From contig NZ_NFJQ01000006.1 of assembly GCF_002159945.1 (NCBI RefSeq), forward strand, positions 1 to 64,000: a DNA stretch of 64,000 nucleotides. The letters run 5' to 3'. Positions 51,714 through 58,922 of the stretch are shown one piece after another. The notes below the pieces were generated by a model. The model was not told the origin of the DNA and ran no database searches. It saw only the letters and a list, made by a program, of their open reading frames with translations. Position numbers and translations under genes: made by a program. Numbering within the stretch: the first letter of the stretch is position 1; each line of letters starts with the position of its first letter. The DNA comes from Cloacibacillus sp. An23. GTDB lineage: Bacteria; Synergistota; Synergistia; Synergistales; Synergistaceae.

Positions 51714-52619
51714 CTAGGGCCTTATCTCCACCGTTTTGCGGCCCGCGCCGTCGGAGAAGGTTATCTTCACCGTCGCTCCGGCTGCGGCTCTGCCGTTCAC
51801 GTAGGCCTCTAGCTGCTCCGCGCCCGCCTGCGCCGTGTCGTTGCCGTCTACGGCGTAGAGCACGGCGCCGTTTGCGACGCCCGCGTAGGCCGCGGCGGTC
51901 CCCGGGGTCACAGAGGTTATCACGAGACGTCCGTCGGGGCTGCGCGAATCGTCGGAGACCGTGAAGCCCAGCGTCCGCTCCACGCTCCTTACGGGCGCGG
52001 CAGGGACGGGCGGCGTATAGACATACGGCAGCGACCGCGTCTCCGAAACGTCGTAGTCCGGCGCGCTCACCGTCACGGTCACCGTGCTGCGCTCGCGGTC
52101 GATGTCGTAGACGAGCGCCATGTTGCGGCTGAAGCCCGCGACTTTGAGCTTTCTCGGCGGCCTGTTCACGTCCTGGAGCGTCGGCTGCCCGTGGGCCTGC
52201 CAGTAGTTGTCGAGATCCTCGAGCGCGTGGTCGGGCCCGAGCTTCGAGACTATCTGCATGACGTTCTCGCTCTGCGTCTCAGCGAGGCTGCGCGCGGCGT
52301 CGCGCACTTCGGCGGCGTCGCGCTCGTAGGCGAGCCGCTCCTCCTCGGCCTTCGCCCGCGCCTGGGCGGCTGAGTCGTCGTGCCCGGCGTTCGCGAGCGC
52401 TCCGATCAGCAGTCCGACGGCGAGGCCGCTGAAAAGGTCTCCGTCGCGGCAGTAGTCGTGCGGATGCCGGTGGTGCGGAGGCGGAGGCGGCGGCCCCATC
52501 GGCCTTCTGGGAGGCGGCCCGGCCGGGCCTCTGCCGTGCGGCGGAGGGGGCGGCGGATAAGCGGCGGCAGCGGAGGCCGATATGAGTACCGCGAGCAGCG
52601 CCGCGAGAAATTTCTTCAT
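51714..52619 (-). CDS. Secreted proline-rich PDZ-domain protein
   Basis: 301 aa from the ATG at 52619 (AGGAG ten bases before; an ATG at 52625 is also possible). Sec signal 1-20, then a Pro/His-rich stretch (P-P-P-P-P-P, H-H-R-H), a glycine-rich hydrophobic segment (L-F-S-G-L-A-V-G-L-L-I-G-A-L), a charged helix (about 85-115) and a C-terminal PDZ-like domain (about 215-301, L-V-I-T-S-V-T-P-G-T-A-A-A-Y-A-G-V). No protease domain. Probably envelope-associated; role unknown. Confidence 0.78.
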   Translation of the reverse strand: MKKFLAALLAVLISASAAAAYPPPPPPHGRGPAGPPPRRPMGPPPPPPHHRHPHDYCRDGDLFSGLAVGLLIGALANAGHDDSAAQARAKAEEERLAYERDAAEVRDAARSLAETQSENVMQIVSKLGPDHALEDLDNYWQAHGQPTLQDVNRPPRKLKVAGFSRNMALVYDIDRERSTVTVTVSAPDYDVSETRSLPYVYTPPVPAAPVRSVERTLGFTVSDDSRSPDGRLVITSVTPGTAAAYAGVANGAVLYAVDGNDTAQAGAEQLEAYVNGRAAAGATVKITFSDGAGRKTVEIRP

Positions 52620-52787
52620 CGTCATCAAACTCCTTTCACTGTAATACACGCGCCTATTGTAGCATCGCCGCGCCCTCTCCGAAGGATTACTCAGAAATCG
52701 TGCGGAAAAGAAAAAGAAAACTATTTGTAAAATAAACGTCTCCTTCCCACTATTATTGTCATCAAACGGAGAAAGGAGGAACACGAA

Positions 52788-53006
52788 ATGGCACAGTTCA
52801 AGCATGTAAGCAGCTCGCTCCGCCTCACCATCTCGCTCGGCGAGGAAGAGGGCAAGAGCGTCACCAAGACGGTATCGCTCTCCAACATCGGCGGCGCGGC
52901 GACGGCGGACACGCTCAGCGCGCTCGCCTCGGCGCTCGGGGAGCTCCTCGAGTACCCGGTCGCCTCCGTCAGGAAGTACGACACCGAGCTCATCGAAAGC
53001 GCCTAG
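52788..53006 (+). CDS. DUF1659 family small protein
   Basis: 72 aa, family length. K-T-V-S-L-S-N-I-G-G-A-A-T-A-D-T-L and the terminal Y-D-T-E-L-I match the DUF1659 pattern. Strong site AAAGGAGG. Unknown function; in Firmicutes the family is found with DUF2922 and YvrJ, as here. First gene of the cassette 52.8-54.6 kb. Confidence 0.85.
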   Translation: MAQFKHVSSSLRLTISLGEEEGKSVTKTVSLSNIGGAATADTLSALASALGELLEYPVASVRKYDTELIESA

Positions 53007-53054
53007 CAGAGTACGGCGAAAGCCGCGGGAAAAAGGACGAAGGAGGTGAAAGCA

Positions 53055-53282
53055 ATGAAAACGGTAAAAATCAAATTCGTGACCGACGCGGGAAAGAGCT
53101 TCTACGTCAGTATGGACTATGCGGCTCCGACCCTCGCCGACCCCGAGGGCGCGGCCAAGGTGCAGGCCGCGGTGGAGCTCATACTCGAACAGCAGCCCTT
53201 CGCGGTCGTTCTCGCCTCCTGCGAGAGCGCGGAGCTCATAGACCGCACCTCGACCGCAATCGAACTTACGCCCACGGCGTAA
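53055..53282 (+). CDS. DUF2922 family small protein
   Basis: 75 aa from the ATG at 53055, six bases after AGGAGGTG (a GTG at 53046 lies in that site). V-K-I-K-F-V-T-D-A-G-K-S-F-Y-V-S and the A-A-V-E-L-I-L-E helix fit DUF2922. It looks like a distant partner of the DUF1659 protein: similar size, similar strand-helix layout. Followed by a terminator. Confidence 0.85.
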   Translation: MKTVKIKFVTDAGKSFYVSMDYAAPTLADPEGAAKVQAAVELILEQQPFAVVLASCESAELIDRTSTAIELTPTA

Positions 53283-53290
53283 ACCAGAAG

Positions 53291-53317
53291 GGGAGGGGAC
53301 GCCCCTCCCCGATTTTT
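53291..53317 (+). terminator. Terminator after the DUF2922 gene
   Basis: GGGGAGGGG (53291-53299) pairs with CCCCTCCCC (53303-53311), then GATTTTT. Confidence 0.75.
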
Positions 53318-53355
53318 AAAAAACATATAGTATTTCTTTTTTAGCAAACACATAC

Positions 53356-53361
53356 TATAAT
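53356..53361 (+). promoter_or_regulatory. Promoter-like -10 before the YvrJ/M15/sigma genes
   Basis: TATAAT inside ACTATAATCATCTCATCAAA (53354-53373). A similar string, ACTATTATTGTCATCAAA (52749-52766), precedes the DUF1659 gene. Neither has a good TTGACA -35. Confidence 0.4.
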
Positions 53362-53416
53362 CATCTCATCAAAAAACCCTGGCAAAAAACTATAAAAGGA
53401 GAACGTCCCGCAAAAA

Positions 53417-53500
53417 ATGGAAAAACTTGTAAAAATAATGCGCCCGGCGCTCGCGGCGCTGCTCCGGCTGCTGCGCCCGCGCGCCGGAAGGAGGCGGTGA
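53417..53500 (+). CDS. Possible 27-aa basic hydrophobic peptide
   Basis: An ATG-to-TGA frame directly before the YvrJ gene encodes a short peptide with alternating leucine/arginine content (L-L-R-L-L-R-P-R). The ribosome site is distant and weak, so it may not be translated. It could be an amphipathic peptide of the cassette. Confidence 0.3.
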   Translation: MEKLVKIMRPALAALLRLLRPRAGRRR

Positions 53501-53502
53501 AA

Positions 53503-53658
53503 ATGGAAGAGTTTGCGGCCAGCATGGTGCAGAACGGCTTTTCCGTAGCCGTCGCGTCATACCTTCTCATAAGGATGGACAGGCGGCTCGAGGAGCTGAC
53601 GAAAGCCGTGATAAACCTCGGAAACGTAATGGAAAAGGCCTCCGCCCGCAATGGGTGA
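53503..53658 (+). CDS. YvrJ family protein (small holin-like membrane protein)
   Basis: 51 aa, too short for many gene finders. Begins M-E-E-F-A-A-S-M-V-Q-N-G-F-S-V-A-V-A-S-Y-L and continues with an R-M-D-R-R-L-E-E-L-T-K-A helix. This is the YvrJ pattern: a short N-terminal membrane segment followed by an amphipathic helix, a topology like the BhlA/UviB holin-like proteins. AAGGAGG precedes the ATG. Role in this cassette unknown; holin-like action is inferred from topology. Confidence 0.8.
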   Translation: MEEFAASMVQNGFSVAVASYLLIRMDRRLEELTKAVINLGNVMEKASARNG

Positions 53659-53726
53659 CGTGGAGGCGAGACCGCCGCCGCGCCGCGGCATAAGGCGCGG
53701 CGGCCATGACGAAGGAGGAAAGATAA

Positions 53727-54074
53727 ATGCGCCTCAACGACTTTAAGATAACCGAAAACTTCAGCCTTCGGGAATTTCAGTGCCCATGCTGTCACACCGT
53801 CATGCTGCACCCGCGCCTCGCGCTCGCGCTGCAAAAACTGCGCGGATCGTGGGGGCGGCCCGTCGTAATAACGAGCGGATACCGTTGCGCGCGGCACAAC
53901 GCGGAGGTCGGCGGCGCGGCGCGCAGCCGCCACATGCGCGGCCTCGCCGCCGACATAGCCGTCCCGCGCGCGGAACAGGATCACGTCCGAGGCCTCGCGC
54001 GGCGCGCGGGATTTTCGAAAGCGATAGCCTACCCTGAACGGAACTTCATACATCTGGAGATAAACGATGACTGA
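53727..54074 (+). CDS. Peptidase M15-type (D,D-carboxypeptidase-like) protein
   Basis: 115 aa, one compact M15 (M15A/VanY-like small) domain with no signal peptide. Zinc ligands are seen as His in S-R-H-M-R-G-L-A-A-D (with Asp at its end) and His in F-I-H-L-E-I near the C-terminus. AAGGAGG precedes the ATG. Phage endolysin-like size. Overlaps the sigma-factor gene by 8 bp. Confidence 0.87.
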   Translation: MRLNDFKITENFSLREFQCPCCHTVMLHPRLALALQKLRGSWGRPVVITSGYRCARHNAEVGGAARSRHMRGLAADIAVPRAEQDHVRGLARRAGFSKAIAYPERNFIHLEINDD

Positions 54075-54576
54075 CGCCTGCGAAATGGCGCGGATAGCGC
54101 GCGACTACACGCCGCTCGTAAAATCGGCGGCGGCGAAATATCAGGGGCGCGGCGCGGAATACGAGGATCTCGTGCAGGAGGGCTACATGGCGCTCGTCGT
54201 CCTCGTCCCTCAGTGCCGCGACAGGAAATGGCTGCCGCTCTTCCTCCGAAACAGGATACCCTCGCGCGTGCGCGACGCGGCTGAGAGGCTGCGCGGGCGC
54301 GCAAACGGCGGAGGCGAGGTGCTGCTCGAGGCGATAGAGGAGACGGAAGGGGCCGAGGACGAAAAATTCGGCGAAGCCGAACTGCGCGAGACTCTGCGCC
54401 GCATACTCACGAAGGGCGAGCTCGACATGACGCAGGCGCTCATGGAGGGCTTCACTCAGGCCGAAATAGCGCGGGAGCTCGGCATAAGCCAGCAGGCGGT
54501 AGCCGCGCGCCTCAAAAAAATACGCGGCAAGCTGCGCCCTCTGATAAAAACTGGAAAAGCCGGGTACGGAGAATAA
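54067..54576 (+). CDS. Small sigma-70-family sigma factor-like protein
   Basis: 169 aa. Region 2-like N-terminus (Y-T-P-L-V-K-S-A-A-A-K-Y and E-Y-E-D-L-V-Q-E-G-Y-M-A-L) and region 4-like HTH (F-T-Q-A-E-I-A-R-E-L-G-I-S-Q-Q-A-V-A-A-R-L-K-K-I). Resembles small alternative sigma factors of phage or UviA/ECF type. Coupled to the M15 gene by overlap and last in the cassette. It likely drives the cassette itself. Confidence 0.85.
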   Translation: MTDACEMARIARDYTPLVKSAAAKYQGRGAEYEDLVQEGYMALVVLVPQCRDRKWLPLFLRNRIPSRVRDAAERLRGRANGGGEVLLEAIEETEGAEDEKFGEAELRETLRRILTKGELDMTQALMEGFTQAEIARELGISQQAVAARLKKIRGKLRPLIKTGKAGYGE

Positions 54577-54660
54577 CGCCGCGGACGGCGCACGGAGCAG
54601 CAAAATTTGCAGTCTCTCCATCATGGCTGAATGCCCATATATCTCTATAAAAATACCGTC

Positions 54661-54808
54661 GTCCCGCGAATTTTCAGCGCGGAACCTCCGTCCTGAACAC
54701 TGAGGCTGAATTAGAGCGCTGCAGCCATAATAGCGGCTGCGTGGTATGGGACGGAGGCCCCGCAGAGCCTGCCCCGCTTTATCGGGCGCAAAAGATTTGC
54801 GTGGCTGC
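54661..54808 (+). repeat. Dispersed ~150-bp structured repeat, copy 3 (reference copy)
   Basis: Can fold as: hairpin A (54664-54668 with 54678-54682), a long-range stem CCTCCGTCC (54685-54693) with GGACGGAGG (54749-54757) enclosing hairpin C (54721-54726 with 54735-54740), and hairpin D GCCCCGCA (54757-54764) with TGCGTGGC (54798-54805). Between convergent genes. Nothing else is seen in 54577-54880. Confidence 0.75.
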
Positions 54809-54880
54809 ATAAAGTTCGGCATAAGAGTTAAACAGATATGTTATGACGGCTTACATGACAGCAAACAAAATATACGAAAA

Positions 54881-54909
54881 AAGCGGAGCCGGGACGCAAG
54901 GCTCCGCTT
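54881..54909 (-). terminator. Terminator of the Synerg-CTERM protein gene
   Basis: AAGCGGAGCC (54881-54890) pairs with GGCTCCGCTT (54900-54909); on the minus strand a T run follows. Confidence 0.85.
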
Positions 54910-54940
54910 ACTGCTTTTTTGACGCTTAAACCTGAAAAAA

Positions 54941-56374
54941 CTACTTCTTCCTTCTGAACAGCATCGGAACTGCCGCGAGCAGCGCGAGAGCGCCGAAGCC
55001 CGCCGAGCATCCGCCGCCGCTTCCGCCCGAGCTGGGAGGAATGTCGGGCGAGGTGGGCTCCTCGGGCACGTCGGGCGATGTGGGGCCGCCCGTCGTTATT
55101 GTGTAGACCTCAGTCAACGGCGCACTGTACGCGCCGTTGACTGCTGCGATGGCCTTAAGCGTTGTCGTATTGTCTATCGTAATGGCTCCGCTGTAAAGAG
55201 TCGAGGCTTCCGTCGGGTCTGTGCCGTCGGTCGTATAGTAGATAGCCGCCGTCTCGTCCTCAGCCGTCAGCGTTACGGTCTGCGCTTCAGTATACTCGCC
55301 GCCCGCGGGCGTCGCGACAGGAGCAGCGACGTCAGGCGTCACGTCTTCGGATACAGGAGTATAGGCGCCGTCGTCGCTCTTCTTTGGCGTAATGCTGTAA
55401 ACATGTCCGTCTTCTGTAAGCTTCACCACAGCCCCTTCTGCCGTCGGCTCTATTATCTCCCCGTTTCTTTCAAGTGAATCGAACGCTATCATGTCCTTTA
55501 ACGAGGCAGCAGTACCGTCGGCGAGAGTGACGGTGTTTCTCTCGAGGTTGAACGTCCCGTCCATGCGGTGGAGTATGACTTTGTCATAGCCCAGCGGAAC
55601 ATTTATAAATTTGCAGTCTGTGACGTTCATCGTCCCCATATCGGTACTCGGAGGCGTAGCCCATGTGGTGTTGCCGATGAAGTATGTGTCTTCCGCCGGC
55701 GTGTCGAAGGTGCAGCCGCTTATAGTAACGACGTCGGCTTCTGTCGGGTCGTTTGCGAACACGCAGGCTTTGACGAAGGTCGTTCCGGTAATAGTTGCGT
55801 TCGTTCCCTCGCTTATACACAGGCTTCCGCCGTCGGCCGTCGAAGTTATAGTCCCGCTTGCGTCGCTGTATTTTGTATTCGGAGTGAGCGTGCAGTTGAC
55901 CATCGTGAATCCTTCGCCGCATACCTCGACCGTTTTGTTGGTGTCCCCGTCAACGTCGAATTTCGGCATGATGGCGACGTCTTTAATCGTCACGTTGGAA
56001 CCGAATACGGTTATAAAGTTCTGCGTCCCCCACGCTCCGTTTGCGACGGCTTCGCTGGGGTAAAGCAAAGCGTCGTCGGTCTTGCCTTCAACAGATACGT
56101 TGTCCGCGCTGATTACCAAAAAAGCATCCTGCCCGGATAAACCGTGCTCTCCTCCCATCCGTGAGAGACGGATATTCACTTCTCCGTAGACCTCTATCAC
56201 GGAATTGTCCGTGACTATGCCGCTTCCTGGATTCAGAGCGTCAATCATTGCCTCCTGCTCGTATTTCGTACCGTTGATGATTACGTACCCGTCCTGCGCC
56301 AGCGCGCTGCCGCACATCGCGAGCACCGCTATGAGCGCGAGGACAAGCGCGAGCTTCCGTTTCAATACTTTCAT
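54941..56374 (-). CDS. Surface protein with Synerg-CTERM sorting signal
   Basis: 477 aa. Sec signal 1-26. The central part (about 80-300) is a beta-helix-like array with repeated V-T-I-x-G-C/N-V-T type turns (pectate-lyase-like). A chitobiase C-terminal-like domain (T-P-A-G-G-E-Y-T-E-A-Q-T-V-T-L-T) follows at about 355-425. The end is P-P-S-S-G-G-S-G-G-G-C-S-A-G-F-G-A then a hydrophobic helix and R-R-K-K: the Synerg-CTERM signal, thought to be processed for surface display in this phylum. Strong own promoter. Confidence 0.9.
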   Translation of the reverse strand: MKVLKRKLALVLALIAVLAMCGSALAQDGYVIINGTKYEQEAMIDALNPGSGIVTDNSVIEVYGEVNIRLSRMGGEHGLSGQDAFLVISADNVSVEGKTDDALLYPSEAVANGAWGTQNFITVFGSNVTIKDVAIMPKFDVDGDTNKTVEVCGEGFTMVNCTLTPNTKYSDASGTITSTADGGSLCISEGTNATITGTTFVKACVFANDPTEADVVTISGCTFDTPAEDTYFIGNTTWATPPSTDMGTMNVTDCKFINVPLGYDKVILHRMDGTFNLERNTVTLADGTAASLKDMIAFDSLERNGEIIEPTAEGAVVKLTEDGHVYSITPKKSDDGAYTPVSEDVTPDVAAPVATPAGGEYTEAQTVTLTAEDETAAIYYTTDGTDPTEASTLYSGAITIDNTTTLKAIAAVNGAYSAPLTEVYTITTGGPTSPDVPEEPTSPDIPPSSGGSGGGCSAGFGALALLAAVPMLFRRKK

Positions 56375-56529
56375 TATCCGTTCCCCTTTCCTTCGTTCGT
56401 ACTGCCGTTTTGTTTCTTCCCTTTGGACATAAAGCGACGGAGCATAGAAAATTTGCAGGACTTCCCGGAGGCATCACTCCTTTGAAAACTCCCAAAAGCA
56501 GAATCTGTATTGCGGTGCTTATGGCTGCA

Positions 56530-56559
56530 ATTATATTCGCCGGTTCATATATATGTCAA
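56530..56559 (-). promoter_or_regulatory. Promoter of the Synerg-CTERM gene
   Basis: On the minus strand TTGACA (56559-56554), an 18-bp spacer and TATAAT (56535-56530). ATATGTCA (56551-56558) and TGACATGT (56588-56595) form an inverted pair nearby that the divergent XRE regulator might bind. Confidence 0.7.
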
Positions 56560-56652
56560 TTAAACACGTCAATATGCGCCAACAAAATGACATGTTTATT
56601 TGCTTTTTCGCTCTTTACATTCGCGCTATGTTTTTGCAAGGGGGTGTTCGCG

Positions 56653-57066
56653 ATGTCCGTGGGTAAAACAATACGCGACCTCAGAAAAGAGAGAGGCATC
56701 AGAAGCCAGGAAGAGCTCGCATACCTCCTAGATACGGCGCGCCAGACGGTCTCGTCATGGGAACGCGACATTTGTCTGCCTGAAGGCGCGAACCTGGTGA
56801 AGCTCGCGAACGTGCTCGGAACGTCGGTGGCCCATATTTTAGGCGAAGATACGGCGCGGGGCCGCGGGCAGGGTCCGGCGCGCCCGAGGAAAGAGAAGCG
56901 CTACGCGCTGAACGCGCGCTCGCCGGAGCCTTTTTCGATTTCGATAGAACGGAGCGAGAACGGGAAAACGGTGCGGTACGATCTGCCGCCGGAGGACGCT
57001 GAGATATTTTTCCCGCTCGTCGAGCGGCTGTGGAAGAAGATCGAGAGAAAGATGGAGTCGCGGTGA
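56653..57066 (+). CDS. XRE-family HTH regulator
   Basis: 137 aa from the ATG at 56653, six bases after GGGGGTG; the longer frame adds an unlikely hydrophobic N-terminus. HTH at about 5-60 (I-R-D-L-R-K-E-R-G-I-R-S-Q-E-E-L-A..T-V-S-S-W-E-R). The C-terminal half is basic, then acidic, with no known domain. Divergent from the Synerg-CTERM gene, which it may regulate. Confidence 0.85.
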   Translation: MSVGKTIRDLRKERGIRSQEELAYLLDTARQTVSSWERDICLPEGANLVKLANVLGTSVAHILGEDTARGRGQGPARPRKEKRYALNARSPEPFSISIERSENGKTVRYDLPPEDAEIFFPLVERLWKKIERKMESR

Positions 57067-57222
57067 GCCGCCGCGCCTCGCGAAGAAGGGCGGACGGGCG
57101 TTTCTGCGCTCCGTCCGCGTTTTGCCGGTGCGGCGTTTGCCGCGCCGGCGCGTCAGAGATCTTACTGTACGCCGGCTTTTATCGCGGTTTTTCTATAAAA
57201 AGTAACGACTGCTATTGTGCCA

Positions 57223-57300
57223 GATGAAACTGGGCCGGCCTCCATTCCGGTCGTGTGGTAAGTGGCGGAGGCCCCGTACAGGAGATTTGCGGGGCGACAT
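57223..57300 (+). repeat. Dispersed structured repeat, partial copy 4
   Basis: Only the last third matches: GGCGGAGGCCCCGTA..GATTTGCGGGGCGACAT. Between convergent xre and hom. Together with the palindromic element at 57357 it fills most of the 515-bp gap. Confidence 0.55.
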
Positions 57301-57356
57301 GTGTTTATAAGAAGTTATAGCGGTTTAACCAACAAGGCGAAACATCCAGCTTTACC

Positions 57357-57451
57357 GTCATGTCGCGCTTGACGCGGCATCCAGCGTCTTCAAATACCCT
57401 CAGTGTGTGGGAATCAAAAGCCGCTGCGCCCCGCGTCAAGCGCGGGGTGAC
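57357..57451. repeat. 95-bp palindromic dispersed element, copy 3
   Basis: GTCATGTCGCGC..CGCGGGGTGAC. The right arm has changed to CGCGTCAAGCGCGG while still pairing with itself. Confidence 0.8.
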
Positions 57452-57581
57452 GCGGGCATGGCTTTAAGTTAAATATCTATATAATCTGCTGTCAGCGTGC
57501 ATATACGCGGGGTGCCGGGCTGTAGCCAGCCGCCGTCCCTTGAGCGTCGGGGCGGCGGCTTTGTCGTGTGTTTCTGTTCTT

Positions 57582-58628
57582 CTATTCCCGTTCCCCGCTT
57601 ATTATCGAGAGCAGGTCGCTGTAGACGCCGTAGGCGGTCTGTTTTATTTCCGGGTCTTTTTCTATTATCGACAGCTCGCCCATCATGTCCGTGCGTATCG
57701 TTATTATGTTCGACGTGCCGTTGACGAGCGCCTCGGGCGAGTCGAGCGGGACGAGCGACGGGGCTACGGTAAGGCGCAGCGCGCCGTCCGCCGCGCGTTC
57801 GGCGGAGCAGATGTATTTAAGGCGGAAGCCCTGCGTGCGCGCGGCTTTCAGCTCGCCGAAGGTGATGCCGCGCAGGCTCGTCACCTTCACGGCGTCTGGC
57901 GTCGCGCCGGCGTTCATCAGGACGTTGGCGAGCGCGCATATCTTCGCCGCGCCGTCCCAGCCGTCCACATCCATAGACGGGTCGGCCTCGGCGAACTGGC
58001 GGCGCTGCGCCTCTGCGACGGCTTCGTCGTAGGTGCCGCCTTTTTCCATCTCGCCGAGTATGAAATTCGTGGTCGTGTTGAGTATCCCGCGTATCCCGGT
58101 TATCTCGCAGCCGCGCAGGCAGCTCCGCGCCATGTTGAATAGCGGCGCGCCGTCGAGCACTGCCGTCTCGAAGAGGTAGCGCTTTCCGCGCTCGTCTGCG
58201 AGAGCCTTGAGCTCCGCGTACCGCCACGCCTCCGGGCCCTTGTTCGCCGTGATCACGTGCATGTCGTGCTCGAGCGCCGCGCGTATGTAGCCGGACGCAG
58301 GTTCGCCGTCTTTTACGGAGAGCGTGCTGAGTTCGATGAATATGTCCGCGCCGCAGCGCTCTATCATTTCTGGCGCGCCGCAGTCGGGCGCGAAGCCCGG
58401 ATATTCGGAGTCGAAGCGCCCCAGCTCCTCTTTCATTATAAGGAGCGCGCCGAGGTCGAGCCCTTCAGGGTTTATCACCGTGCCGCGCGTGCGCGTGCAG
58501 ACGCCAGTGACTATTACGCGGCAGCCGTATTCGTCCGCGAGCTGGCGCTCCTGTTCGAGCAGCATGCGCGCGAAGCGCACTCCGACGTTGCCGAAGCCCG
58601 TCATGCAGATTTTTACGGTTTTCTCCAT
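57582..58628 (-). CDS. hom: Homoserine dehydrogenase
   Basis: 348 aa without an ACT domain. NAD(P)-binding start I-C-M-T-G-F-G-N-V-G-V-R-F-A-R (about 8-22). Catalytic-domain landmarks: T-A-N-K-G-P-E-A-W (about 122-130), F-E-T-A-V-L-D-G-A-P-L-F (about 152), G-I-R-G-I-L-N-T-T-T-N-F-I-L (about 180). It makes homoserine, feeding the divergent metY-metX pair. GGAGGG precedes the ATG. Lack of an ACT domain suggests no direct threonine feedback. Confidence 0.93.
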   Translation of the reverse strand: MEKTVKICMTGFGNVGVRFARMLLEQERQLADEYGCRVIVTGVCTRTRGTVINPEGLDLGALLIMKEELGRFDSEYPGFAPDCGAPEMIERCGADIFIELSTLSVKDGEPASGYIRAALEHDMHVITANKGPEAWRYAELKALADERGKRYLFETAVLDGAPLFNMARSCLRGCEITGIRGILNTTTNFILGEMEKGGTYDEAVAEAQRRQFAEADPSMDVDGWDGAAKICALANVLMNAGATPDAVKVTSLRGITFGELKAARTQGFRLKYICSAERAADGALRLTVAPSLVPLDSPEALVNGTSNIITIRTDMMGELSIIEKDPEIKQTAYGVYSDLLSIISGERE

Positions 58629-58717
58629 TTCAGTCGGTCCCTCCGTTTTTTTGCAGGTGTTTCACGGCGCGGGCGGTTTTGCCTCAGAGGGCCGCCGGCG
58701 TCGTTGAGTTTGGATAG

Positions 58718-58747
58718 ATTTTAACGCGCGCGCGGCTTTCTTGACAA
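58718..58747 (-). promoter_or_regulatory. Promoter of hom
   Basis: On the minus strand TTGTCA (58747-58742), an 18-bp spacer and TAAAAT (58723-58718). Its -35 overlaps the -35 of the metY promoter. Confidence 0.55.
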
Positions 58748-58769
58748 GGCCGGAGGCCGCCGCTAGAAT
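58741..58769 (+). promoter_or_regulatory. Promoter of metY-metX
   Basis: TTGACA (58741-58746), a 17-bp spacer and TAGAAT (58764-58769). A ~145-nt leader follows; it contains a 10-bp hairpin GGCGTGTCCG/CGGACGCGCC and then TTTTTT near 58850, so attenuation is possible. I see no SAM riboswitch motif. Confidence 0.65.
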
Positions 58770-58922
58770 GGCCGTGAATCGGTTTCCGACTGGATTTTTT
58801 TCTCTGATATGGCGTGTCCGCGCGTCGGACGCGCCGGCGGGGGCCGCTCGTTTTTTCAATGATTTTACGTACCGCTCCGGCTTCGTCCGGCCGGCTGTTT
58901 TTTATATGAGGAGGCGTTTTTT

